DNA from: RGIG8748 sp045576175
GTDB lineage: Bacteria; Bacillota; Clostridia; UMGS1810
Direction: 5' to 3'
Length of the DNA: 18,036 nucleotides
NCBI GenBank assembly: GCA_045576175.1
Contig: JAZNFW010000110.1
Location: forward strand, 1-18,036
The position numbers and the translations under genes were made by a program. Under the pieces are notes generated by a model. That model did no database searches. It saw only the letters and a list, made by a program, of their open reading frames with translations, and had not been told where the DNA came from. This document shows positions 1 to 8,475 of the stretch, piece after piece; within the stretch, counting starts at the first letter, position 1, and every line of letters begins with the position of its first letter.

Positions 1-1
1 C

Positions 2-1078
2 ACTATGAAAAATAGAGTAAAAAGTGCCAAGCTTCCCGATACACACATTGTAGATATGCGTACGGAAATGACCGATGGAAATATGAGTATATTCAGCCGC
101 CGTCTTATTGAGGAGATTGCCATCAATCTCGAAAAAGGTCAGCAGACTATACTATTTTTAAACAGACGAGGCTTTTCAAATTTTGTTTCGTGCCGAAGCT
201 GCGGTCACACAGTGCAGTGCCCTAATTGTAATGTGTCGCTAACATACCACAAGTCTATAAATAAACTTGTTTGTCACTACTGCGATTATGCCCATCCTGT
301 ATACAATGTTTGCCCTGAATGCGGAAGCAAACACATAAGGCACTTTGGTATAGGCACACAGAAGGTGGTGGAAGAACTTAGTGAGCTTTTTCCGACTGCC
401 AGAGTTACCCGTATGGATGCAGATACCACGGCAGCAAGACTCAGCCACGAAACTCTTTTAAATTCTTTTAGAAACCGCGAATCAGACATTCTCATAGGTA
501 CTCAGATGATAACGAAGGGCCTCGATTTTGAAAATGTTACCCTTGTTGGAATAATAGCTGCCGATATGAGCTTAAATGTTGACGATTACCGTGCTGCAGA
601 ACGCACCTTCGACCTTATAACTCAGGTGTCGGGAAGGGCAGGAAGAGGAGAACTGGGAGGCAGGGCAATCATACAGACCTACAACCCTGAAAACGAGACT
701 ATTATTGCCGCAGCAAAACAGGATTATAATGCATTTTACAACGAGGAAATAGGGCTTAGAAAGCTTCTTATTTATCCTCCGTTTTGCGAATTTATAAACT
801 TTGTATTTACATCTGAAACCAAAAGCACATCTAAGCGTACAGCAGATGAATTTAAAACTGAGCTTACAAAAAACATAGGTCCTTCGGATGCAATAGTCTA
901 TCCTGTGGGCGAAGCTCCGCTATTTAAAATCGGCGGAAGATACAGGTACAGATTTTTAATTAAAACAAGATATTCCAAGGAATTATACGACAAAATTTAC
1001 GACATATATCGAAGGGTTTCTTCTAAAAAGAATTCCTCGCAGATTTCCATAGATGTAAATCCTTCAAATATGTATTAA
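2..1078 (+). CDS. priA: Primosomal protein N' (replication restart helicase PriA), C-terminal part
   Basis: This is the 3' end of priA; the reading frame is open to the window edge, so the true start lies upstream and the ATG at 5 is internal. PriA is a superfamily 2 DNA helicase that reloads the replisome at stalled forks. Visible parts, in order: a cysteine-rich zinc-binding insert (CRSCGHTVQCPNC at about residues 63-75, then CHYC and CPEC pairs), helicase motif V (IGTQMITKGLDF), motif VI (QVSGRAGRG) and the C-terminal PriA domain. The Walker A and DEAD-type motifs would be upstream and are not seen. The stop codon overlaps the AAGGAGAG ribosome binding site of def. priA-def-fmt order is standard in Firmicutes. 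Identification is secure; only its completeness cannot be judged. Confidence 0.95.
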   Translation, partial: TMKNRVKSAKLPDTHIVDMRTEMTDGNMSIFSRRLIEEIAINLEKGQQTILFLNRRGFSNFVSCRSCGHTVQCPNCNVSLTYHKSINKLVCHYCDYAHPVYNVCPECGSKHIRHFGIGTQKVVEELSELFPTARVTRMDADTTAARLSHETLLNSFRNRESDILIGTQMITKGLDFENVTLVGIIAADMSLNVDDYRAAERTFDLITQVSGRAGRGELGGRAIIQTYNPENETIIAAAKQDYNAFYNEEIGLRKLLIYPPFCEFINFVFTSETKSTSKRTADEFKTELTKNIGPSDAIVYPVGEAPLFKIGGRYRYRFLIKTRYSKELYDKIYDIYRRVSSKKNSSQISIDVNPSNMY

Positions 1079-1091
1079 GGAGAGTGAGAAT

Positions 1092-1550
1092 ATGGCACTT
1101 AGAAACATAAGAACCATTGGTGATGAAATACTTAGAAAAAAATGCAAACCGGTAGAGACAATTGACGAAAGAATACTTACCCTGCTCGACGATATGGCAG
1201 AGACAATGTATAACGCAAACGGTGTTGGTCTTGCGGCACCGCAGATTGGAATTTTAAAGAGGATTGTCGTGATTGATGTCGGCGACGGACTTTTAGAGCT
1301 TATTAACCCCGAAATTATAGATTTTGAGGGCAGCATCAAGGATGCCGAGGGATGTCTTAGTGTTCCCGGAAAATGCGGCTATGTTGTCCGTCCTGAGAAG
1401 GTTACCGTTGCCGCGCTCGACAGAAACGGCGACAAAATAGTAATTACAGGCGAGGGGATGCTTGCAAAGGCGTTTTGTCACGAAATTGACCACCTCGACG
1501 GCATAGTGTTTGTAGACAAGGTTACCGAATATATAGAATTGGAAGATTAA
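1092..1550 (+). CDS. def: Peptide deformylase
   Basis: This metalloenzyme removes the N-formyl group from new proteins as they leave the ribosome, and so reverses the action of Fmt, encoded next. All three signature motifs are present: GVGLAAPQ at residues 44-51, EGCLS at 86-90, and HEIDH at 130-134. Cys88, His130 and His134 are the expected metal ligands and Glu131 the catalytic base. At 152 residues it has the normal length for a compact bacterial deformylase. The start is supported by AAGGAGAG at 1077-1084, seven bases before the ATG. The gene sits 13 bases behind priA and one base ahead of fmt, so it is part of one transcript. Confidence 0.97.
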   Translation: MALRNIRTIGDEILRKKCKPVETIDERILTLLDDMAETMYNANGVGLAAPQIGILKRIVVIDVGDGLLELINPEIIDFEGSIKDAEGCLSVPGKCGYVVRPEKVTVAALDRNGDKIVITGEGMLAKAFCHEIDHLDGIVFVDKVTEYIELED

Positions 1551-1551
1551 T

Positions 1552-2490
1552 ATGAAAATTATGTTTATGGGCACTCCTGAGTTTGCGTGTGTGTCTTTAA
1601 GAAAATTAAAAGAGTGCGGCTACGATGTATCGAGCGTTGTAACAACCGAAGATAAGCCTCGAGGCAGGGGACACAAGATGACTCATCCCGATGTTTATCT
1701 TGAGGCAGAAAAGCTTGGTATAGAAAGCATTTATCAGCCGATAAATCTAAAAAAAGAAAATTTCGAAGATATTCTTTTGAAAGAAAATCCCGATTTAATA
1801 GTTGTTGTTGCATATGGCAAGCTTTTGCCGGAGTATGTAATTCGCTTTCCCGAGTTTGGATGCATAAATGTGCACGGTTCGCTCCTTCCCAAATACAGAG
1901 GAGCTGCACCTATCCAGTGGTCTCTTATAAATGGCGACAACGAAACCGGAATCACAACCATGTATATGGACACCGGTCTGGATACGGGCGATATGCTTCT
2001 TAAGGATGTGCTGCCTCTTTCTGAGGATGACAACTATGGCACGGTACACGATAAACTTTCTGTTATGGGTGCAAACCTCCTTATTAAAACAATAGAAAAT
2101 ATAGACACAATAGAGAGAGTACCTCAGGGCGAAACCACAACAGAATATGCCCGAATGATTACCAAGGATATGACCGTTATAGATTGGACCAAGGATTCCA
2201 AAACAATTTCCAATCTCATAAGAGGACTTACGCCATTTCCTAAGGCTTCCTGCTTAATGAATGGCAAAAATTTAAAAGTTCTTAAGGCAAAGCCTGTGTG
2301 CGAAACCACATCCAAACCTTGCGGGACTATAGTGAGAGTTAACGAGGATTCGTTTGATGTTGCGTGCGCAAGTGGCACTGTGCTTAGAATTTATGAAATA
2401 CAGCCCGAAGCGAAGAAAGCGGTAAGCGTTAAAGAATATCTAAAGGGTAATGACATCAGTATAAATACTGTTTTAAGAGGAAAACAATGA
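1552..2490 (+). CDS. fmt: Methionyl-tRNA formyltransferase
   Basis: Fmt transfers a formyl group from 10-formyltetrahydrofolate to Met-tRNA(fMet), producing the initiator tRNA for translation. The N-terminal formyltransferase domain shows FMGTPEFA at the start, the signature HGSLLPKYRGAAPI beginning at His108, and LDTGDML around residue 143. Asn106, His108 and Asp144 fall at the same numbers as the catalytic triad of the E. coli enzyme. The C-terminal domain (about residues 205-312) is the tRNA-binding OB-like part. The length of 312 residues is typical. The start follows the def stop by a single base and has only a weak GGAAGA site at 1541-1546, which suggests translational coupling with def. 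The stop overlaps the rsmB start (ATGA). Confidence 0.97.
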   Translation: MKIMFMGTPEFACVSLRKLKECGYDVSSVVTTEDKPRGRGHKMTHPDVYLEAEKLGIESIYQPINLKKENFEDILLKENPDLIVVVAYGKLLPEYVIRFPEFGCINVHGSLLPKYRGAAPIQWSLINGDNETGITTMYMDTGLDTGDMLLKDVLPLSEDDNYGTVHDKLSVMGANLLIKTIENIDTIERVPQGETTTEYARMITKDMTVIDWTKDSKTISNLIRGLTPFPKASCLMNGKNLKVLKAKPVCETTSKPCGTIVRVNEDSFDVACASGTVLRIYEIQPEAKKAVSVKEYLKGNDISINTVLRGKQ

Positions 2491-3812
2491 GCATAAATCC
2501 CAGAAAACTCGCTGTTCAAATCATATATGATGTGCTGAAAAATAAATCGAATTTGTCAATTGAACTTTCAAAATGCCGAAAAAACTACGACATATCAAAT
2601 CTTGATATGCGTCTGGTTGTGGAGCTTTCCACAGGTGTTTTGAGAAACCTCGAATATATTGATTACGCCATTTCAAAGGCATCGGATATCAAAATATCAA
2701 AGATAGCTCCGTATGTTATGTGTGTACTTAGAACGGGCACATACCAGATTTTGTTCCTTAGTAAAATACCGCCGAGTGCTTCTGTTAACGAGAGCGTTAA
2801 AATAATAAAGAATTCGTCTAACCGAAGACTTACTGGATTTGTGAATGCCGTTTTGCGAAAGGTAATTTTAAACGGAAATAGCTTTGACTTGCCAACAGAT
2901 GAAGTAGAGAAAAACTCGGTACTTTATTCTTGCCCAAAGTGGATAGTAGATATATGGAAGAAGAGCCTTGGTGATGAATATGTAGGTCTTCTTAAGGCTA
3001 TGAACGCAAAGCCTGACACTATTTTAAGAGCAAATACGCTTAAGACGGACGCTAGCGAGCTTTCCGGTATATTAAATAGCGAAGGCTGGGAATGCACTCC
3101 ATACGCATCGTTCGTTTTTCCCGATGCAGATTATCTGGTAAGTGCCTCCAAGGTGTCCGACCTGCAGGACAACGATGCATACAGAAATGGGCTCTTTTAT
3201 GTGCAGGACAGTGCAGGTGCATATGTAGCTGAGGTTCTAAATCCAAAGCCCGGAAGCGTTGTGTTTGATATGTGTGCTTCGCCTGGTGGAAAGACTACGC
3301 ATCTTGCCGAGAAAATGAAAAACAAGGGTAAAATATACGCTTTTGATGTTTCTGATGCCAAGGTGTCTAAAATACGCGAAAATGCTAAAAGACTCGGGAT
3401 AGACATTATAGAAGCGAGTGTGTCTGATTCTTCTCTGCCACACAAAGAGTACTTCGGTATGGCAGATTACCTTTTGGTAGATGCTCCGTGCTCCGGATTT
3501 GGCATAATACGAAAAAAGCCGGATATCAAATACTTAAGAAATCCGGGCGACAGCGAGCAGCTTAGTAAAATCAGTCTTAGTATTTTAAATGCCAGTGCTC
3601 CGTATTTAAAGAGTGGCGGAACAATGGTTTTCTCCACCTGTACTACAGTATATGAAGAAAACGAAGGTGTACTGTTTAAGTTTCTTGAAAGAAATAAGGA
3701 TTTTAAGTTAAAAAAGATTAACACAAGTAGGGATAATGACGGATACATTACTCTATATCCCCATAAAGATGATTGTGACGGGTTTTTTATAAGTCTTTTG
3801 ACAAAGGATTAA
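2487..3812 (+). CDS. rsmB: 16S rRNA m5C967 methyltransferase (RsmB/Sun family)
   Basis: RsmB methylates carbon 5 of C967 in 16S rRNA, using S-adenosylmethionine. The first ~130 residues form a NusB-like RNA-binding domain (NPRKLAVQIIYDVLKN). The Rossmann methyltransferase domain follows, with the SAM motif FDMCASPGGKT, motif IV DAPCSG (Cys335) and motif VI FSTCT (Cys385). The two cysteines are the general helper and the nucleophile of the m5C mechanism. The length of 441 residues is normal. The ATG overlaps the fmt stop by four bases and is preceded by AGAGGA at 2476-2481. The exact target base is inferred from family membership. Confidence 0.95.
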   Translation: MSINPRKLAVQIIYDVLKNKSNLSIELSKCRKNYDISNLDMRLVVELSTGVLRNLEYIDYAISKASDIKISKIAPYVMCVLRTGTYQILFLSKIPPSASVNESVKIIKNSSNRRLTGFVNAVLRKVILNGNSFDLPTDEVEKNSVLYSCPKWIVDIWKKSLGDEYVGLLKAMNAKPDTILRANTLKTDASELSGILNSEGWECTPYASFVFPDADYLVSASKVSDLQDNDAYRNGLFYVQDSAGAYVAEVLNPKPGSVVFDMCASPGGKTTHLAEKMKNKGKIYAFDVSDAKVSKIRENAKRLGIDIIEASVSDSSLPHKEYFGMADYLLVDAPCSGFGIIRKKPDIKYLRNPGDSEQLSKISLSILNASAPYLKSGGTMVFSTCTTVYEENEGVLFKFLERNKDFKLKKINTSRDNDGYITLYPHKDDCDGFFISLLTKD

Positions 3813-3815
3813 ATT

Positions 3816-4847
3816 ATGGTTAATTTAAAGGATTTTACATTTGAAGAGCTTAAAGACTTTCTTGTAGAGCTTGGCGAAAAGCCGTTCAGGGCAAAACAGA
3901 TTTTTGCTTGGTTACACAGGGGTGTTGAGTCTTTCGAAGAGATGACGGATATATCCAATTCTCTTAAAGAAAAGCTCTCGTCCGTAAGCTATATAAGTAC
4001 ATTAAAGATTGTAAGAAAGCTTGAATCCTCTCTGGATGAAACAAAAAAATATCTCTTTGAACTTACCGATGGGAATCGTGTAGAAACGGTTGTTATGTAC
4101 TACAAGCACGGCATTTCTGTATGTATATCCTGTCAGGTTGGGTGCAGGATGGGTTGCAGGTTCTGTGCATCAACTATAGGCGGTCTGGTTCGTTCTCTCA
4201 CACCGGGCGAAATACTCGACCAGATTATTTTTGCTCAAAAGGATATAGGCGAGAGAATTTCGAATATCGTTATGATGGGAATAGGCGAACCTCTGGATAA
4301 TTATGATAATGTGATTAAGTTTCTTAAAAATGTAAATGACGAAAACGGAATAAATATTGGCTACAGACACATCTCTCTTTCTACCTGTGGTCTTGTGCCC
4401 AATATAAAAAGGCTTATGGAACTTAATTTGCCCATAACACTCAGTGTGTCGCTTCACGCACCAACCGACGAAATAAGAGATACAATTATGCCTGTAAACA
4501 AAGCGTATGCAGTAGATGAACTTATAGATTGCGTCAAGAAATATGCAAGACACACGAATCGACGCATAAGCTTTGAATATGCACTCATTGACGGCGTCAA
4601 TGACAGTGTGGAATGTGCAAAGATTCTTGCAGACAAAATCAAAGGAATGCTTTGCCATGTAAACCTTATTGCTGTAAACAAGGTTAAAGAAAATTCATTT
4701 GAAAAACCATCAAAGGAAAAAATTAAAAAATTTATGTCTGTACTGGAACATTCAAATATACCGGTCACCGTCCGTAGAGAACTCGGCAGTGACATAAGTG
4801 CTTCATGCGGACAGCTTAGAAGAAAAGAAAGTGAAAAGGAGGCCTAG
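3816..4847 (+). CDS. rlmN: Dual-specificity rRNA/tRNA adenine C2 methyltransferase RlmN (radical SAM)
   Basis: RlmN installs 2-methyladenosine in 23S rRNA (A2503 in E. coli numbering) and, in many bacteria, in tRNA. It uses a 4Fe-4S cluster and two SAM molecules. The radical SAM motif C-x3-C-x2-C is at Cys110, Cys114 and Cys117. The two further cysteines of the mechanism appear as Cys103, seven residues before the cluster as in E. coli, and Cys331 in SASCGQL near the C-terminus. A GEPLDNYDNV segment matches the SAM-binding GExL region. The length is 343 residues. AAAGGA at 3803-3808 lies seven bases before the ATG. The closest alternative is Cfr (C8 methylation), but the synteny and RlmN-like C-terminus argue against it. 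Confidence 0.95.
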   Translation: MVNLKDFTFEELKDFLVELGEKPFRAKQIFAWLHRGVESFEEMTDISNSLKEKLSSVSYISTLKIVRKLESSLDETKKYLFELTDGNRVETVVMYYKHGISVCISCQVGCRMGCRFCASTIGGLVRSLTPGEILDQIIFAQKDIGERISNIVMMGIGEPLDNYDNVIKFLKNVNDENGINIGYRHISLSTCGLVPNIKRLMELNLPITLSVSLHAPTDEIRDTIMPVNKAYAVDELIDCVKKYARHTNRRISFEYALIDGVNDSVECAKILADKIKGMLCHVNLIAVNKVKENSFEKPSKEKIKKFMSVLEHSNIPVTVRRELGSDISASCGQLRRKESEKEA

Positions 4848-4849
4848 TA

Positions 4850-5590
4850 GTGAAGATATCATATGGTACCGATGTGGGTGTTGTAAGAGAAGAAAATCAA
4901 GACTCTGTATTTGTGCACAAGTTTTCGGAAACTGAAGGTCTTTTTATTGTTGCAGACGGAATGGGCGGCTACAAAGGTGGAAAGCTGGCAAGCGACAGTG
5001 CTGTAAATAGTATTTCCGACTGTGTAATCAAGGACTTTTCTACGGACATGAGTGAGGAGCAAATAAGGGAAATGCTCCAGCTCGCCATAAGGGAAGCAAG
5101 CAAAAAAATCTTTGCCATCTCCAAGAAAAAGAAAGATTATTTGGGCATGGGCACAACTGTGGTAGCCTGTGTTGTTTCTAATGGAAAACTTGTAACTGCC
5201 AGTGTTGGAGACAGCAGAGTCTATATTTATAGTGGCAAAAATTTAAAACAGATAACAAGAGATCATTCGCTTGTGTATGATTTGGTCTCGCGTGGCATTA
5301 TTTCCAAGGAGGAAGCTAAGGTGCATCCTCAAAAAAATATGATTACAAGAGCTGTTGGCTCCGAAGAGGATGTTTTAGTAGACACATTTGTTAATGATTT
5401 TACAGAAAAAGACATAGTTTTACTGTGCTCTGACGGACTTCACACCATGGTTACAGACAAAAAAATATGTCAGGTCTTGTCTAAAGATGCCGATGATACG
5501 GCGGAGAGACTTATTACACTTGCCAACGAAAATGGTGGTAGGGATAACATTACAGTAATTACAGTGAAAAATTCGGATGAGGTGAAATAA
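4850..5590 (+). CDS. prpC: PP2C-family Ser/Thr protein phosphatase (PrpC/Stp)
   Basis: This cytosolic metal-dependent phosphatase removes phosphates placed by the kinase PrkC, encoded directly after it. PPM/PP2C motifs are complete: DVGVVREENQDS at the N-terminus, VADGMGGYKGG with the metal-binding Asp and Gly, GMGTTVVA, SVGDSRVY, LLCSDGL and a final GGRDNITVI. The flap region between RDHSLVYDL and MITRAVGSE is the usual bacterial insert. The length of 246 residues is typical. Translation starts at GTG, supported by AAAAGGAGG at 4834-4842, seven bases upstream, and by the protein beginning exactly at the conserved first strand. The stop codon is immediately followed by the prkC ATG, so the pair is likely made in step. 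Confidence 0.96.
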   Translation: MKISYGTDVGVVREENQDSVFVHKFSETEGLFIVADGMGGYKGGKLASDSAVNSISDCVIKDFSTDMSEEQIREMLQLAIREASKKIFAISKKKKDYLGMGTTVVACVVSNGKLVTASVGDSRVYIYSGKNLKQITRDHSLVYDLVSRGIISKEEAKVHPQKNMITRAVGSEEDVLVDTFVNDFTEKDIVLLCSDGLHTMVTDKKICQVLSKDADDTAERLITLANENGGRDNITVITVKNSDEVK

Positions 5591-7585
5591 ATGATAGGCA
5601 CAGTACTTGATGGAAGATACACTATTTTAGAAGAAGTGGGCATAGGCGGTATGGCATATGTCTATAAAGCGCGTTGTAATGTTTTAAACAGAACAGTTGC
5701 CGTAAAGGTGCTTAGAAATGATTTGGAGGGCGGTGAGGAATTTGTAAATCGCTTCAAAGCGGAGGCTCAGGCGGCTGCGTGCCTTGCTCACCCTAATATT
5801 GTTGCAGTTTATGATGTAGGCGAGACCGATGGTATGTACTACATTGTTATGGAATACATTGAGGGCACAACTCTTAAGGAATATATAAGACAAAAGGGCA
5901 GATTGTCCTCGGAGGAGAGTGCAAGCATCACATCGCAAATCTGCGGTGCGCTTTCCGTTGCACACGAAAAGAACATAATCCACAGGGATATCAAACCACA
6001 TAACATTATGATTACAGCGGGCAATCTCGTAAAGGTTACAGATTTTGGTATAGCTAGAGCCAGCAATAGCTCGACTATGAGAGTCGGCGACTCTATTTTA
6101 GGTTCTGTACATTACATTTCTCCCGAACAGGCAAGAGGCGGCTATATCGATTGCAGAAGTGATATATATTCTCTTGGAATAGTTTTGTACGAAATGCTCA
6201 CCGGAAAGGTTCCCTTTGAGAGTGAGTCTCCCATAGCAGTTGCTATGAAACACCTTGAAGAAACCCCCGTAAACCCCAGTACTCTTTCTCCCGATGTATC
6301 CTTGGAACTTGAGAAAATAGTTCTCAAAGCTATGTCCAAAGAGACCAGAAAGCGTTATCAGACAGTCGATGCACTAAAGAGTGATTTGGATGCACTTATA
6401 ATATCACTCAAGGCAGAGACAGACACTCCCGAAGAAGACACCGATGAGCCTGATGAGGCAGTTTCTCCTGTGCTGATAGAGGATGATAATGAATATGTGG
6501 ATGTAGCTGAGGAATTCCAGGATGCTACAGATGATGATGTCGTAGATGAGAATGAAAGCGAAAATTATGACGATGAGGAAGAGTATGTTCCACGCCGTTC
6601 TACACTCAATATGATAATTGCCGCTATGCTTATAGCTTTATTGGTAGTAGGCGGAGGCACACTTGGTGCTTTATATCTTATAAATCCTAATGCACCCATA
6701 TTTATGTTCTTTAAGCATAGCGATGTTGATGTGCCTGATTTTACACAGATTCATTATGACGAAGCTCAAAAGCTTGCTGCTAAATACGGACTCATACTCG
6801 AAATTGGTGACAAGCAGCCCGGACCCGAAAAGGAAGGAACTGTTGTCTACCAGAGCATAAACGAGGGAAATTCTGTTAAAAAAGGAACTCATGTTACTGT
6901 GCATTTGAGTATGGGATCCGAAAATATAGATACGGCTTCCTACCGTGGAATATCTGCTGATATAATCGACAAATTCAGAGAAAAAGGCTATGCCGTTCAG
7001 GTTAAGTACAAGGCAAGTACAGATGTGGATAAGGATAAAATAATAAGCGTCTCCAAAGTTGGAGGAGAATTTGTGTTTACAGTAAGTACGGGAAGTGACG
7101 AGATTGATTGCGTTGTTCCGAATCTTTTAAGACTTACAAAGGCAAAGGCAAGACAGCTCCTTGAGGAAAACGGATTGCTTTTAAATGAAAAGGTAACATA
7201 CATTGAAAGTAACACCGTAGAGCCCGGTCTTGTTGTGGAACAGTCAATTGCTCCCGATGAGAAGGTTCCGCCAAAGACGAAGATATCAGTTATTTTGGCA
7301 GAAAAGAAAAATGACGAGGGCGATAAGCCAAATACAAACGACGAAAATGTGCAAACCAAGGAAAAAACCTTCCACTACAGCACCGAGGCACTTTCCGGAC
7401 CTACGCTAGTGAAAATCGTGGAAAAGACACCCGATGGCAATACAAAGGTTATTTTTGAACAAACGGTTGACCCGTCGAGCCTTGATGAAATCGTTGTAAA
7501 GGTTAAGGGAACCGGCATAAATGAATACAGTATTTATCACGGTGGCACATTTACCCTTAAAACACAGATTGACTTTAGTAAATAG
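5591..7585 (+). CDS. prkC: Membrane Ser/Thr protein kinase with PASTA domains (PrkC/PknB family)
   Basis: This Hanks-type kinase senses cell-wall material outside the membrane and phosphorylates cytosolic targets. Residues 1-272 are the kinase domain: Gly-rich loop VGIGGMAYV, Lys39 in AVKVLR, catalytic HRDIKPHN with Asp133, DFG at Asp151 and SPEQARGG. Residues 276-333 are a very acidic linker. A single membrane helix spans about 341-366. Outside lie PASTA-like repeats at about 379-444, a degenerate one at 450-504, and a clear one at 506-575 with VVPNLLRLTKAKARQLL. A Thr- and Val-rich, strand-forming tail covers 593-664. The start is fixed by GAGGTGA at 5579-5585. The adjacent prpC encodes its opposing phosphatase, and rsgA, whose product is a known kinase target in Bacillus, follows. 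Confidence 0.96.
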   Translation: MIGTVLDGRYTILEEVGIGGMAYVYKARCNVLNRTVAVKVLRNDLEGGEEFVNRFKAEAQAAACLAHPNIVAVYDVGETDGMYYIVMEYIEGTTLKEYIRQKGRLSSEESASITSQICGALSVAHEKNIIHRDIKPHNIMITAGNLVKVTDFGIARASNSSTMRVGDSILGSVHYISPEQARGGYIDCRSDIYSLGIVLYEMLTGKVPFESESPIAVAMKHLEETPVNPSTLSPDVSLELEKIVLKAMSKETRKRYQTVDALKSDLDALIISLKAETDTPEEDTDEPDEAVSPVLIEDDNEYVDVAEEFQDATDDDVVDENESENYDDEEEYVPRRSTLNMIIAAMLIALLVVGGGTLGALYLINPNAPIFMFFKHSDVDVPDFTQIHYDEAQKLAAKYGLILEIGDKQPGPEKEGTVVYQSINEGNSVKKGTHVTVHLSMGSENIDTASYRGISADIIDKFREKGYAVQVKYKASTDVDKDKIISVSKVGGEFVFTVSTGSDEIDCVVPNLLRLTKAKARQLLEENGLLLNEKVTYIESNTVEPGLVVEQSIAPDEKVPPKTKISVILAEKKNDEGDKPNTNDENVQTKEKTFHYSTEALSGPTLVKIVEKTPDGNTKVIFEQTVDPSSLDEIVVKVKGTGINEYSIYHGGTFTLKTQIDFSK

Positions 7586-7596
7586 ACGGTGAGACA

Positions 7597-8475
7597 ATGC
7601 AAACAGGAATTATTGTAAAGGGAATCGGCGGATTTTATTATGTAGATACCGGCTCTGAGGTTGTTGAGTGTAAGGCTCAGGGGCACTTTAGAAACCGGAA
7701 TCTCAGCCCCTGTGTAGGAGACAGGGTACGCATCAACCTGACCGATGAAGGAAAGGGTACAATATGCGAAATATTTGAGCGTACAAACATTTTTATACGA
7801 CCGCCAGTTTCCAATATAGATTCGCTTATAGTTGTGGCATCGCTCAAAAACCCAAGCCCGGATTTGAAATTTATCGATAAAATGCTTGTAATAGCAAGAG
7901 AAAGCGGTGTAGATGTAACTATCTGTTTTAATAAAGCAGATTTGGATGATACCGGTGCTAGAGAAATGCTCGAAATATACAAAGGCGCCGGATGCAAAAC
8001 CATATGCACCAGCGCAAAACAAGGAGTGGGTATTGAAGATATCCGCGAGGACCTTAGCGGAAAAATTACTGCTTTTTGCGGATTTTCGGGTGTCGGAAAG
8101 TCGAGTCTTTTAAATTCTGTAGCAGGTCAGGAGCTTATGCTGACCGGTGAAATCAGTGAACGCTTACGACGAGGCAAACATACAACAAGGCATGTTGAAC
8201 TTATAAAATACGCAGGCGGCTACATTGTGGACACCCCGGGGTTTAGTATGCTAGATTTCCCCGAAACTGTCTCCAAAGACAATCTGGCAGAATATTTTCC
8301 TGAGTTTTTGCCGTATTTGGAAGAGTGCAGATTTAGGGATTGCACACATGTGGCTACATCATCTGTTTGTGCAGTTTGCGAGGCTTGCGAAAGAGGCGAA
8401 ATACCTCTATCCAGATATGAAAACTACAAGGATTTTTATAGCACATTATCACAGAGGAAGGAATGGAAAAAATGA
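7597..8475 (+). CDS. rsgA: Ribosome small-subunit assembly GTPase RsgA (CpgA)
   Basis: RsgA is a circularly permuted GTPase that helps mature the 30S ribosomal subunit. An N-terminal OB-fold (about residues 1-70) is followed by GTPase motifs in permuted order: NKAD at 112-115 (G4), SAKQG (G5), GFSGVGKSS at 162-170 (G1), TTRH (G2) and DTPGF at 212-216 (G3). The C-terminal zinc knuckle shows Cys244, Cys249, His251 and a final cysteine at 258. The His-to-Cys interval is one residue longer than I expect for the family. The length of 292 residues is normal. The ATG sits only three bases after GGTGAG, but the protein start MQTGIIVKGIGGFYYV fits the family. The TGA stop overlaps the rpe start. Confidence 0.95.
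   Translation: MQTGIIVKGIGGFYYVDTGSEVVECKAQGHFRNRNLSPCVGDRVRINLTDEGKGTICEIFERTNIFIRPPVSNIDSLIVVASLKNPSPDLKFIDKMLVIARESGVDVTICFNKADLDDTGAREMLEIYKGAGCKTICTSAKQGVGIEDIREDLSGKITAFCGFSGVGKSSLLNSVAGQELMLTGEISERLRRGKHTTRHVELIKYAGGYIVDTPGFSMLDFPETVSKDNLAEYFPEFLPYLEECRFRDCTHVATSSVCAVCEACERGEIPLSRYENYKDFYSTLSQRKEWKK

Noticed and set aside
5..7. ATG at 5 as the start of a small stand-alone priA-like gene.
   Set aside because: The frame is open to the left edge and the product lacks the N-terminal helicase motifs, so this is a window cut and not a truncated gene.
8463..8471. Start of rpe at the ATG at 8463.
   Set aside because: It lies one base from the AGGAAGG site; the ATG at 8472 has workable spacing, forms the ATGA overlap with rsgA and fits the family N-terminus.
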